In this document: one piece after another, positions 12,849 through 26,800 of the stretch
Position numbering within the stretch: position 1 is the stretch's first letter
How the letters are laid out: each line of letters starts with the position of its first letter
Source of the DNA: Amphiura filiformis
Lineage: Eukaryota; Echinodermata; Ophiuroidea; Amphilepidida; Amphiuridae
DNA: 64,000 nt
Assembly (NCBI RefSeq): GCF_039555335.1
Contig: NC_092640.1
Span: 41,593,099-41,657,098 of the forward strand
Reading direction: 5' to 3'
Program-made: the position numbers and the translations under genes
Notes under the pieces: model-generated
The model's database searches: none
What the model was told of the DNA's origin: nothing
What the model saw: the letters and a program-made list of their open reading frames with translations, nothing else

Positions 12849-13159
12849 TACTTGGTCATTAATGTACATGTTGTATCAGGTCAGAATTTGATAAGGCTTA
12901 ATCATTTTAATTAATTCAAATTGCCGTTGCTTTCAACGTTCTGACGATATATATATACTATAGACGATATATCTATAGACACAGAGCACATTAACTGAAT
13001 AAAAAAAACCTATAAAATGAAAGTGACAAAATAAATATCGTTCACCGCAACTTATAGTATCTTCTTCCCTAATCTATGGATATGATAAGAGCTTTGATGA
13101 CATTGCTATTTATATATTTGTCTAACATGTTGAATGTCACATTATTATCACATTATCAT

Positions 13160-14090
13160 CAGAGCTGTCGATGACCTTATATATTGTATTATTACCGAGT
13201 CATGCATTTGTGTAATTGAATGAACTTTAGTTTCAATTACATCCTATTGCAAACTATAAATAGGGATAACCATCAAAATTTCATGTTGACCCTATTGCTA
13301 CAAAAGATTGTTTTCTGGGTAGAACTCATCAACAGAAGTATTTTGGTGGTTAAATGGTCAAAATCGGTCAAAAACTTTTCGAATTATGAATTATCAAAGT
13401 TTCCCATTCTGACCGGTCATTGGAACGAAATAAAATGACAAGGTCCAAAAATAGCAATTGGGAGCAAAATTGGCATAAGCATATATATTTACCTTTATAT
13501 ATTTCTTTATTTTAACATATTTGCAAACATGAAACAAGCATATTGTGAAAGTATCAAAGGTGTTTCTTATGAAATGGCACTTAACTAGTCACTGGCATAA
13601 CTTATTTTTTCAAACCGAGGCATTGAAATCATGCATTTAGAGGACATTTGCCAAAAATCATCCAAGATAGCCGATATGGCACAAAATCAAAATTGCACTA
13701 AGTAGGTGAACTTTTTTTTCACAACCAAGAATTTCAATGTTATTGGGTTTAATATAACCAATTAGTAGGTGTATGTAAACAAAATCTTAAGTTTTGAAGG
13801 TCATTGACTCATTCACAACAATAGAGATTATCCACTTCACTCATCATGCTCATGTGTGACTTCTAACAAAAGGCGCTGGTTCCTGTAGTATTCCTCATTC
13901 AAAACATACCTATGTTCAAACCAAAGATACTCAATACATTGTGAGTATCTTTGTTCAAACCAATTCAATGCTTGACCTCGGAGTTACCTGCATGACTGTC
14001 GCGGGCTATTTTGAAACAGTTATGGTTGCACATTCAGGTACTTCTTTTGAAAGTCCTAAACAAGGTATAGCCAGCAGCAAGTTGTAGATG
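13160..14090. other. Intergenic, nothing recognised
   Basis: AT-rich, no coding frame. A small hairpin (AAGATACTCAAT/ATTGTGAGTATCTT) lies at 13924-13952. Confidence 0.5.
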
Positions 14091-14293
14091 TTATTCGCTA
14101 CTTGCACGGTTCCGCCATTATGCACTATGTGCGGGAGAGCCTCGAACTGGCAGCATACATGAATGGGAATTGAACTAGTCATAACGTTCTGTGTAGGGTT
14201 ACATAATTCTTCCTTTCATGTATGCTGCCAGTTCGAGGCTCTCCCCGCACATAGTGCATAATGGCGGAACCATGCAAGTAGCGAATAGGCCTA
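14086..14293. repeat. Inverted repeat, ~70-bp arms
   Basis: The arm TATTCGCTACTTGCACGGTT...CAGCATACATGAA (14091-14165) is reversed at 14213-14288 with few mismatches. It resembles a MITE, but target duplication is unclear. Confidence 0.7.
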
Positions 14294-15230
14294 AATATAA
14301 GAAAACGTTTAGGGTTGATATCAGGTGAAAAATACATCGAATGAGCACGAAACTTCACATTTATGTTCAGAAAGGTGTCTTCTTAACATGATTTGAAAGG
14401 AGTATGGAAATTCCAAAGGGAAGGTGGTGATTTAATTTGTAACTCAAGATCTACTTGTTCAATTTTTTAACCTTTTTACAGAGGGTATGATAGAGGTATT
14501 ACTGGCAACTCTGCCAAATTACAGCTCAGTAGGCCACGTTTTTCACCTGATCTTACTGATTTGAATATTTTGTGCCATTCTTGAGCAGTACTAAACTCAG
14601 CCACTGGCAATTAAGCGCACTGTGGCGATGGACCAATTTTGACTCGCACTTACAGAAAAACGAAACAAGTTATGTTGCTGTAATTTGCAAGATAGTTACA
14701 AAATATAATTGGCAGTAACTTCCCCAATTTTTACAGAAAAATATTGAAAAATAAAAGAATGAGATCAATTTAGAAATGTTTGTGCAAGCAGTGCACAGTT
14801 GAGCTCCCTGCATGTCTATGGGAGTGTTCTAATCAAGTTGATGGTTCATTGGTCATCCCTACTATAAAATAACGAAGCAACACTTAGTGGACAAGTAAAG
14901 TCAGGGGTAAGGGACGCCGCCCAAAATCGGAGACCTGAAGAATTAACAAAAATCTACAAAATCTACGTTTGTCTTTGTGAAATCTTACCTCTGTAATAGC
15001 CCCCCCCCCACTTCGAATGCTTTTAAAATTTGATAACGGAGGATGAAAAAAAAGAGAGGAAATATTCCAGACGAGAGGGGCGGGTCCAGGTAGTTATATG
15101 TCACTATGCTTAAAGCATTTCATTTTAAGCACTATCATTGCTCTCCACGAGTAAAAGAGAGTTTACAATAAAATTTGTGAATATTAGACATATAAATCTA
15201 AAAATGAAGAAAGCAGCAAATGTATGAATT
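14294..15230. other. Intergenic, nothing recognised
   Basis: No coding frame; a C run at 15001-15009. Nothing else identified. Confidence 0.5.
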
Positions 15231-15231
15231 T

Positions 15232-15425
15232 CAAATGTAATGAATATATTAGGCAGTTCCATTTGAATTTCATACACCCTCTGAGAAAGGTTAACTTCAT
15301 CTTTAACAAAGGGAGGGCGCATTTCAAATAGAGTTGATTAATTAGCCAATTCCATTTGAAATTCATACCCACAACGTGGAAGATATTTCCTAATCTTCCA
15401 CAGGGGGAGTATGGAATTCAAATGG
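15232..15425. repeat. CCATTTGAAATTCATAC repeat family, copy 1
   Basis: Units of the type CCATTTGAAATTCATAC, GTGGAAGATATTTCC, AATCTTCCACAGGGGGAGTA, TTCAAATGG in both orientations. The family also lies at 18008, 36848, 42146 and 43913. Confidence 0.75.
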
Positions 15426-16208
15426 ATTAGTACAATTGGGTGTTGCTGTAAATGTTCGTACGGACCGAAAAAAACCCCAACACCTCCTTTTCTATCTAAT
15501 ATCTTACACAATTTGCATAAATTGGGCTAGTACAACTATTCTTCTTACAAAATGCAAAATTAAATTTTTTTAATTACAATATAATCATATTTATATAATT
15601 TATATTATATAATATAATCAGTTATCATGGTTATAGTACCTTTAAGTATATCTTTTGACACAAAGCACGTTATAATTGCATGTCAGATGTATTTGTTTAT
15701 CTACCAAATTGTAAATACATGTGTCAAATAGATAACCGTTGTCAGCCAACCGTCAGAGATAGACTATACAGTAGAAGCCAACAATTTTGTTGATAGGACA
15801 TATTCCCCGTATTCAGAATGCTATTCGATCAATGTGCTCCCATGTCCCACAAAAATACTCTGCAAACGTTGCTATCCGAGCCCTTAACTGTAGCATGTTT
15901 GGCCATGAATCAGGTCACCATCACATCCAGTTTGTATACAAGTCTTATCTATATAAAGGTTGCATAATTGTTTATGCATTATCAAAGTGCCAATAATCAA
16001 AAAAAATAATTATTGCAACATACATTACAATTGGTTAATCAGCAAAAATTTAACGGTACAAGTATCCACAGCTGTAACAGGTTCGTTCTGTACTTTTTAA
16101 ACATTTTGTTTCGATTTTGCTTCTGTTCAGAAGTATCGGTGAACATTAGGCGACAGGCCCGGTTTATGCCAATATAGCCTACATGTAGGCCTATACGATG
16201 TCATTATA

Positions 16209-16416
16209 CTGTAAAGCTATTTAATTTCGCTAGTACTTAATTTCGCTAATTGCCAATGATCACCATTTTTGTGGGTATTTAATTTCACTAATCCAGCAAT
16301 TTATGTGTACAATTCAATGTAAAACTGTTCAATTTGCGGGTATTTAATTTCGCGAATCAAGGCTTCAAGCGAAATTAGCGAAATTAAATCCCTAGCGAAA
16401 TTAAGTGGTTTTACAG
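16209..16416. mobile_element. TA-flanked MITE, CTGTAAAG ends
   Basis: CTGTAAAGCTATTTAATTTC at the left and GAAATTAAGTGGTTTTACAG at the right, flanked by TA. TTAATTTCGC words are repeated inside. 208 bp. Confidence 0.75.
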
Positions 16417-16597
16417 TACTTTATTCATTTTGCAATTTATTGCAAAAAATGTTTTTGTGGAAAAATATCCGCACAGAATGTTTGGTGGCGAATACTTTCA
16501 TCTGCACCCAAAATACTTTTTTTCATCAACAAACACTCGTCAGAAGATCAAAATGCCTTGACACACTTGACACAGAACGAATTTGCAGTAGAAGTGG

Positions 16598-16885
16598 TGT
16601 AATGATCGGATTATTATACCATAGCAATAGGGTAAAACAATTTATTGTTGAATATACCGCGCTGCACTGGTACGTTCACGCGGTACCTCTGCATTGTTAA
16701 CCATATATCATGTTGATCACTCGCACCTGTAAGATTAATAATATATTTGAAAAGACCGGTATTGTATTCAATCTATAATGAGCGCAACCTGCTTGTAGTG
16801 CAGCGCGATCTATTCAAAAATTGTTTTCACCTATTGCTATGGTAGTTAATCCGATTATTACATCACTTCGCCAGCGTATGGTACA
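16598..16885. mobile_element. MITE family AGCAATAGGTGAAAACAA, copy 1
   Basis: Inverted ends GAAGTGGTGTAATGATCGGA and its reverse near 16850-16875. Inside are AGCAATAGG, CGCGCTGCACT and GCACCTGTAAGAT. Related copies at 30089 and 30648. Confidence 0.75.
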
Positions 16886-17575
16886 CCAGTTCGAATCTTT
16901 TGTTTAAAAGCAATTGATGAAAATGCTGAGGGGTCCTTGTATGGTATACGCTTACCAGAGATGTACACGCATTCAGTTATAGGCCTACATTGCAGCTCTT
17001 TTCAGGATGTTTCATGTTTGACAAGGTGCACTATATCAAATTTAGTGATATCTCAACACATGAAGCTGCATTAATGTATCTTAAAGTACTACGAATGGAA
17101 GAAATATGGCTAACTGTTATCGTAGGTTTATTTGACAAGTTCATACTACCATGACTTTACCCTAGCAGGATGGTTAGGTATGTGTTACGCTATATAGCTT
17201 ATTATCCTGTATACGAGTTGACTATTTGCAGTGTGATGCACGTTACAGCACGTATAGTTGAACCTACGATTAAAGTTAGCCATATTGAATATGATATTCG
17301 TCGAGCTCTATTTTACTTTATATTGCTGTTGAGAATGTATTGGATGAATGATTTGTTCAGACTCCGAGATCAGACACTTCTCTTCTATGATCCGGAGGGT
17401 AGACAGGTGTAATCCTGATGGGAACTAACGGAGAAGCCTTTGTCTGCTACATGTGCCACATTGTAATGCAGTAGGGCCAATAGAGGTGCAGTTTATATAC
17501 TGCTCTATCTCATCCACCTGAGCGTGTATTCAAATCATATGATTAATAGTAATAATTGTCATTACTCTTTTTCAG
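16886..17575. other. Region just 5' of FAR exon 1; promoter not identified
   Basis: No coding frame recognised (an 80-codon frame at 17170-17412 has no features) and no clear TATA or initiator assignment. An upstream 5' UTR exon may lie here or further away. Confidence 0.4.
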
Positions 17576-17804
17576 GGCATCGCCAAACTCTTCATCAATG
17601 GATCATGCAGCTAAACCTGATATTCCTGAATCCTTTGCCGGCAGGAGTGTCCTTATTACTGGTTCAACAGGGTTCATCGGCAAAGTTCTAGTGGAGAAGA
17701 TCTTAAGATGTTGTCCAGATGTCAAGAAGCTGTATCTTTTAATAAGACCAGGAAAAAAAGGAGATTCCATTCATAAAAGATTGGAACAAATGACGAAAGC
17801 AAAG
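17576..17804 (+). CDS. FAR1: FAR exon 1 (first coding exon)
   Basis: The acceptor ends at 17575 after a pyrimidine-rich tract; 22 nt of 5' UTR precede the ATG at 17598. It encodes residues 1-69 with the NADPH-binding loop TGSTGFIGK, then KLYLLIRPGK. The donor is AAAG|GTTTGT at 17804/17805, phase 0. Confidence 0.9.
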
Positions 17805-20800
17805 GTTTGTATTGATTTCAAATTCATATTATAATTCTATAATTCAAGACAGAATTAAAAATACTATAGTTTGCGTCTAACGTCAGGGCGCGACGTGATT
17901 GATTGCTCACCTGCGCAATACGACATTTTGGATCTAGTTGACAGGACGTCATACGCAAACTAGTCTTATTAATTCGGTCTTGAATTATAGAATGATGCAT
18001 CTTAGAATTGAAATGGGCTATTCCAGATGAAATCCACACACCCCCTGTGGAAGACATGATCTTAATCTTCCACACAGGGAGTGTGAATTTCAAATGGGGT
18101 TATCTGAATGGGCGACTCCATTTGAAATCTTTACCCATCTGTAGAAAAAAGTTTGAAAGTTGAAATGTCGTCTTCTTGGCAGTGACTATTCAACGGGGCG
18201 GTGGAATAACGATATGAAACATCAAAAGTTTGCTTGACAAAGATTTCAAAATGATTTAAAACTATGATATTATAAGTAACATGATAATTCAAACACATGT
18301 TTGATAGTCTTTATTAGTAAAGGGGAAGTCAACAATGTATGATTGCATTTTTATATAAGTCCAGTTCATAATACATCGTAAGTGTTAAGATTTGACCCGG
18401 ATTCAGGTTGCTACGAAATTAAGGTTAGCAACTATTTTAAACTGTTGTGATATGGTAGTTCACAGCATCTTGCAAATGGTAGTAAGCTTTGGCAAAATTA
18501 CATTGATCAATTCATAGCGAGCGTGTAGAAGAATTCAAATATCACATAGTACTTTTGTAGGTCCTGATGTGATTTTGAGTTATGTTATAAAGAGGGCTGA
18601 AACAACATCACTTTTGTAAAACGTACATAACTCATTCACAACAATAAATCAAGCAAGTTTTCAAAGTATATGATTTGTAGAATGAAGTTTTGCAAAACAT
18701 CAAAGTGTTATTTTTCAACAATATATTGATTTAGATAATGAAAATCGATCATTGCTATGATATTAAATACCAGACTTTCTACAGGTTTTACTATAGCTTC
18801 TATTATAATATGCTATATAGATAATTAAGAGCTTTAGAGTTTTTTTCTTTTAAGCGCAAAGCATTTAGGCATCCATCAATGCCTATTGGCCATGAATGTC
18901 ATTGTATTTTATTTTACATTAATAGTTAACCTAGAAACCAAGGCTAATACTTAATATTCTCCGCTTTTAAGTAAAAGTCTGTGAGTAAAGTATAATTATG
19001 CGACCCTGTGTAATTTGAAAAAATATTGATTTCTTATGTTAAAATTATCATCTTTTTATAGAACTCTTAGCTCGATCAATGCATATAGACCTTGACCAAC
19101 TGTAAAAGCGAATAACAACTATACTTGATTATTTCTTATATTAATAATTTACCATGATAGGCATATGTCCAAATTCCTGTGTGTTTATTTATTTTTAACC
19201 CATTTTGGGGCTTTTTGGCCTGCAATACACATGCTTTTTCAGGTTTTTCTCACCAGTTTTAGGTTTTTTGAGTGAATCCGAGTGGCATCTCTGTATGATA
19301 TTAACTCTACAATGTTGTTGGTGCTGCCCCTGGTTGGTGTCCCAATTTGGTATAGGACTCGGCTTTATATTTCTATCATAATGAAATATATTACACTCAT
19401 TTTAAGGGGTACTACACCCCTGCAAAATTTTAATGGCTGTTTTGCATTTTTCTCAAAAATTATAGCGCATTGGTGACAAGTAAGATATGTATATTATAGG
19501 GCAAGGACTACTACTACTGCACTGAAAATTCAGCAACTCAAGGCAAGTAGTTATTGATTTATTGATCAAATATTGGTTTTCCCTCATTTTTGACTGTAAC
19601 TCCACAACTGTTGTCTGTGTTGAAATAAAATTTCCAGTGCAGTAGTTGTAGTCCTTGCCCCTATAATATTACATATCTTACTTGTCACCAAAGCGCTATA
19701 ATTTTTGCGAAAAATGCAAAAATAAGCACAAAATTGGGCAGGGGTGTAGTACCCCCTTAATCAGACACGAGTTCTTTCATACCCACCTTCTTCATGTTTT
19801 TGCAGCTTTTCGACCGATTACGAGAAAGTCAGGAAGGCTTCGAGGACAAACTCGTTGCAGTTCAGGCCGATCTACTACAACCCAAACTCGGTCTCAGCGA
19901 TGATGATATCAAAACACTTCAAGCAAATGTTTCTATTGTGTTTCATGTAGCTGCAACCATCAAATTCAACGAGGTTTTGAAGTAAGTCTGTTACCATGGT
20001 TACACTTTGTCGAGATTGTCTTGAAGAGGTGAAGATTCAAATGCTGCTCGTCAAGAGATAACACAAAATTTATGTTTTAAAACGTTATAAACTTGTTTTG
20101 GTTTTAAATGACGTGTTTGGGGCTCGAGCAAACTGACATATGAACATTTTGAGAGAGACAAAAATCAGGACTCAGCAGGGATTGAACTCCGGTCGCTGGA
20201 TTACCGGTCCAGAGTCTAACCACTGTACTACCTGAGTTCACAGTCGTTACTCAGGCAATCTCAACTTCGGGATATGGTAACCCAATATGATGTATGGTAT
20301 GATATGGGGATATATTGTAATCCAACATGGTGTATGGTATGATATCCTTATATGGGGATACAGTAAACCCAATATGATGTATGTTATGATATCCTTATAT
20401 GGAGATATGGTAACTCAACATGTTTGGTATGTTATCTTTTATATATGCGGTGTGGTAACCTAATATGATGACGTGTAGTATGATATCCTCATATGGGGTA
20501 TATTAACCAAATATGTGATGCGATCAAGCAAAATCAGTCGGAACTCGGCAATAATAAATTTTCAGTTTCTAACAGAATAGTAAAAAACATTTACAAAGCT
20601 GGGTTTTGCAAAAAACCCCATTGGAATTGAACATTCAGTTCCAAAGATATGAGCAATTCAAGAGTTTCCAAAACAATAGGAAACAAAAGGAAATATTTCC
20701 TTCATTTGGCTATATCTCAAAATCAATATTTCCGAGTTCCGACTGATTTTGCTTGATCGCATCACATATAATGGGTCGCATGTCATAAGTTGGGAACAAT

Positions 20801-23800
20801 TTCCATTACATGGTCAAAAATGACAAAAAATTTATTATTTAATATGTTGTATATATTGACAACCTCTAATAATTAACACCATTTTAAACCTTAACACATG
20901 CTTAATTTTTGAGATAATGCTTTATTACTAATTAATTAATACACTGGCGTCTATGTAAATCTCAATTTTCAAATGCGTTTTTCTCAAATCGGACCTCAAT
21001 TACAAAAATGACTGTAAATTTTTTATTTTATGCAAGAATGTCATCAGATTTGGAGGATATGTTCTCAATACATTAAGATTAATGCTTCAAATGAACTATT
21101 TAAAATAATTGTACGTATGTTAATTACATTGCGAAGGTCAATGACCTTTTACGAGTAATTAGCGAGATGGTTATTCTATTATTGAGGAAATGAATATCAA
21201 GAAGAGAAATGTACATTATCATATTGCTAAAAATACTGAAATTCAACTAAGATTTCATTAAAAATGAAAAAAAATGGAACATATAACCCTTTAAGGTGGT
21301 ACTACACACCTTGATAAATTTGACTATTTTTGCATTTTTCTCAAAAAATAATAACACACTGGTAACAAAAGTTATGTATATTATAGGGGTAAGTAATCCA
21401 GTTACTACACTGGAATTTCAGTGACCAGACAAGCAGTACATTATTTATGATAAGAAAAGTGGTACCGCTAGAATGTACCTCATTTCTTAACATATATAAT
21501 GAACCCCTTGTCTTTAATCACTGAAATTTCAGTGAAGTAATTAGATTCCTTACCCCTATAATATACATATAACTTTTGTTACCAGTGTGTAGTTACTTTT
21601 TGAGAAAAATGCAAAATTAGTCACAAAATTGATCAGGTGGTGTAGTACCACCTTAAGTAGTCAGTAATTGTTTAAATTGTACAAATTCAACATTCAAAGC
21701 TGTCAATACATCATACCCTCCCTAGATTTGAAAAAAGTAACCAGTAGTTTTGACATGCTGACATGTGAATTTTCACATAGGCCCTATTGCACACTACCGC
21801 ATCCGCCTGCTCCACATCCGCCTGCTCCTCCACCCCTGGCATTTTTCATTTCAACTGATGTGATTTTTTTACTGAATTATGTATGATTACATGCTTCAGT
21901 AGACTGAAAGAGTATAATATTAGGCTTAAAATGAGGTATCAACCAATGCTGTAGGATATGGGGTTACGGAAAGCCAATCAAATTTGCATCACAATTTTCA
22001 GAAAAGTGTAATCCCTCCACCCTTTTAGCATACCCAACTTATGACATGCGACCAATGATGTGTGGTATGATATTCTAATATAGGGATATGGTAATCCAAT
22101 ACGATGATATAGGGTATGATATGCTTATATAGGGATATGGTAACCCATTGATGATGTGTGGTATGATATCCTTATATTGGGATATGGTATTCCATTATGA
22201 CGACGTATCATATCCTTATATGGGTATATGGTAACCAAATACAATGATATATGGTGTGATATATGGGGATATGGTAGCCCAATATGTGTGTTATGATATT
22301 CTTATATGGAATATATGGTAACCTAATTTTATATGATGATGTGTGGTATGATATCCTTATATTGGGATATGGTAACCCAATATGATGTGTGATGGGATTT
22401 ATGGTAACCTAATGTGATGATGTGTGGTATGATATGGTAACCCAATATGATGTGTGGTGTGATATTCTTATATGGGGTATGGTAAACCATTATGATGATG
22501 TATGGTATAATATCTTCATATGGGGATATGGTAACCCAATATGATGGTATGATATCTCAATATGATGATGTTTGATATGATATCTTTTGTGGTGATATGG
22601 TAACCCAATTTGATGGTGTGATATCCTTACATTGGGATATAACCCAATATGATGTATGGTATGATATGGGGATATATTGTAATCCAACATGGTGTGTGGT
22701 ATGATATCCTTATATGGGGATACAGTAACCCCAATTAATATGATGTATGTTATGATATCCTCATCGTATTGGATTACCTTTAAAACGAAGAATTGTGTTC
22801 TGTTTTCTTCAGGTTATCACTTCAGCTGAATGTAACGGCCGTCCAAATGCTTTTAGATCTATCAAGAGGAATGGACCTACAAGTACGTATCTATAATAGA
22901 CATAAATAATTATACTCAAATTGTTGTGCACACCTTCAATATAAAGTGGATGTATATTCCGTTGTGCACGCGCGTTTCTTTTTGGGAGCAATTCTGCAGT
23001 ATTTTAGATTTTTTATTTGAGACCTCGTAAAAATATGTACTTTCGTGCATAAAATGCGAAAGACAACTATTGTCAAAATATTTTTAGTTTGTTTAAAATC
23101 AAGATAAAATCAAGAACACATGAAAGTTATATTTTTCACATCTAAACCGGTCTGTGCAATTGATGCAATTGCATATTAAGGTGGTATTGGATGCATTTTC
23201 TAGAAATAAGGAAATGCTTTGAGCATGTTTTAAACAGATTAATTGAGTAGGGTAAAGTACACTGATCAATATGCCTTTTGTTTGAAGCAAATCGGACATA
23301 CGGTTTCTATACTACATCAAATTATATTTTCTTTGTATCTTATTGTTTTTATCAATAATCAATATAGTTAATGAGCTAAAAGGACTGTAAAGGCTCATTA
23401 ATATGTAATTTTTTTCAATATTTTGCTAAAAATCAATGCATAAATGTTCATGGTACTTTTATTTTGCATACTTTTGCCCTGAAACTTGGTCAAAGTGTTT
23501 CTAATATGTTCTAATGTATTATATAGTGAAGCCGCCCCCTCATGTGCATATTTGCATAATTAATGAGCTAATTTGCATAAATGCTAATTAATTATGCAAA
23601 TTAGGGCGGCTAGCTCATTAATTATGCATAAATTATCTGGAAGTCATTAGGAACACTTTGACCAAGTTTGAAACCAATATTCTGTTAAATAAAAATGTTA
23701 TGAACATTTATGCATTGATTTAACAAAATATTAACAAAAATTACATATTAATGAGCACTTTCAAGTCATATTAGCTCATTAACTGTATTGATTATTGATA

Positions 23801-26800
23801 AAAACAATACAATACAAAGACATTTAAAATCTATGTATTATGAAAACCGTATGTCCGATTAGCTTCAAACAAAAGGCATATGGATCAGTGTTCTCTGCCC
23901 TACTCAATTAATATGTTTAAAACATAAATAGAGCACTTCCAAAATGGGTCCAGAACCACCTTAATGTAATTAAAAAAAAAAGAAGTTTTTCGAATATCAC
24001 ATTTGCTGCACTTTTGTATTCCCTTGTTTTAAATTTAGTATGTATGTTGTAAATTGTCTTATTTTTCTTCATATAAACTTAATTTCTATGAGCAAGATAA
24101 ATGCATAAAACGAAGAAACCAAAAGCACACAAATGAATTGAATAGAGACCGTTTTACATTTCGGTTTCATACGAAAGTTGAATATTAAAATGAATAAAAA
24201 CAACGGAATAAAATAAAAACACGACATTTGGTGTTTTATCACTAAATTCCTCTCTACTTCCGTCCGAAAATATGAAACATTTTATCAATCATACACGTAC
24301 CATGTGTTTTGTAACGTGTGTATTAAATGGCATGGCAGAAATTCTACGTGGCTAAAATAACATAATTCGCAAATTACTATTCATTGTAGATTGAATTGAT
24401 TACAGAGGTATCACTGTGTGCGTTGTAGCATGTTGATTTGCATTTCCGTTAATTATGTTATCGATTTAACCAGACGAGGCCACGTGTTAAATAATTGATT
24501 TAACCACCATAACAATTAATATTCCAATGAATTGAAACAATAACACAATCTGTGGTAATCTTGAAAATCACTTTTATCTAATTAGATAAAACAAGAACTG
24601 TCTTTAAAAAGACAACGCCGCCACAGACGAAGATCATGTTTCATAATAATTTTGCATTAAATACTGGTAATTTGTTTTGTGTGTGGAAAAATTAACTAGG
24701 CGTGAAATACCAGTATTTCTTGATACCACCCAGGACATACTAGGAAATGCCGTTAAAGTATTCAAGAATTGTAATTTGATGTTGAAAGCTGGACATGACA
24801 TGTCATCTTTTACCAGGTGGTGGTCGCATTGCATTCTCTAAATTCAGTAAATTTTCATCGTCAACCGTGTAATTGAATGGGATTATTTTGAAATTTTAAA
24901 ACGCTTGAAATATCACAAACAAACAGGCCTATGTTAATAAATAATATAAATACAAGCTAAAACCGTTGGGGTTCGATAATGAACCCCACAAAACTAACCT
25001 AGTATAGGGGCCTATGGAAAATATCATACGGCCGGGCGGTTTCACAAGTTGCTGGCTCGATCATGCCATTCGCCGCCTGTCTTTTAGCTACTCAGTTGTT
25101 TAGTCTGGATTGTGTGTTTCCTCTTCAATCATTAAGTTGAATGTCATAATAATCATTCAATAATGTTTCATTCCTAAACCATGAAATGGTATCAGCCTAT
25201 AAGTGTATATCACTTGCTTGCTTACCAGTGGTGTAGCCAGTACTTTTTAAAAGGGTGGGCGGGCCGGGGCGGGCGGGAGGGGGCAAGACAACTGGTCGCA
25301 AATGGTCGCAAATGGGCTAAATTACAGCCAGCGTCCCACGGGCATACCTTCTCGGGGGGGGCTACCCCTGTGCCCCTTTCTTGTAATGCCAAGAAGGTAT
25401 ATCCCAGTGGTGTCAAATGAAAGAGAACAAAGTAAAGAATATAATAAAAATAATTTTCCCACCGGGGTCCCCCCTCTCCAGGGCTGAAGTCACATGGTTC
25501 AGCGATGGTGCGGTAACCGCTCTAATTTATTAATATTAAATTTATTTTTCCATTCCACAGGCTTTCGTCCACGTTTCTACAGCATATTCCAACTGTCCAT
25601 TTAAACATATAGAAGAGAAAGTCTACCCACCGACAGTGGATCCATACAAGCTTCTTAGTACTGTTGAGTAAGTCTGTTCTGTATTTTATTATTTATTTTT
25701 GTAAATTTATTTGTTCGTTATTTATTCAGGAAAATTCCACGAATATAAAAGTACTGGTCTCACTGGAAGCCCTGATAACATACATCATTCATATACAAAT
25801 AACATTATAAGAATATGAATAATTATTGTACATAGAACAAGTTCAAATTAACAAACTAAATAAGTTCCTTAAATACATACATAAGGCATTTTTGATAGTG
25901 TATCCAAATTTAAATACAGTATCTTGGAAAAACATCTCTGGTGCATCTTTGTAATCACGGTATCTGTTGAAGGCCACCCTGTTATTTCTGCAAAAAGAGT
26001 CCCCATCTATGTTATGCAATACTGAACGTGGCATGACGGTGAAATCAATTGGTGTCCCTGTCTTAGGTTAGTCGCTGCACGCCCCTGTTTGTTGCTAGAT
26101 AATAATGTGCACGCTCAATACTCCTCGTCATTACATTCCATGGTGTCAAAATTGTGATCTTAAAGTTTGTTTTTTGTTTATATTTCTGTGATATGGGATT
26201 AGAACATATCAGAATGCTGTTCAGTGTTTTCAGTGATCCCAGCTAGAATGTAGAATGTGAAAAAAAGTTTATAAAAATGATAAAAGTGAAGGATAAGTCA
26301 TTAATATTTTCTTAATGAAAAATTTGGCAAAATACAAGGAAAACAGTAATATTGAAGTTGAAGCCCGGGATTTGAAGCAGGGAACTTACTATACATATCG
26401 GGAAATGCCTTTCACTCAAGGAAACACACAATTACGTGGTCCGTAAGTGGTATACCCTGCTCCATAGCTCATTTTGGAAATGTCCGCGCTTTTTCATTCA
26501 TTTGATTGTATTTCAAAGCTTTTTTCCCAGTAACACTGGCAAGTGGAATTAGTCATTTTCAGAAAGCAAACATGGACATCCAGACATTTCTTTGATTGCA
26601 AAGTTACTCCTGTATAGGGGGTGCACAGCGTCATCATCCCTATATCTTCGTGTCAAAAATTGCCGTGATAGTACGGCGAATCCACTCGTTCTTCAACAGC
26701 CACGCATGGCGATTTTGTTCGAGATAGGCCGAGCGACTCAGGCTAAGCATATCACTTACATGTACACAATTATGAGATACCGCAGCGTTTCCATTCATAC

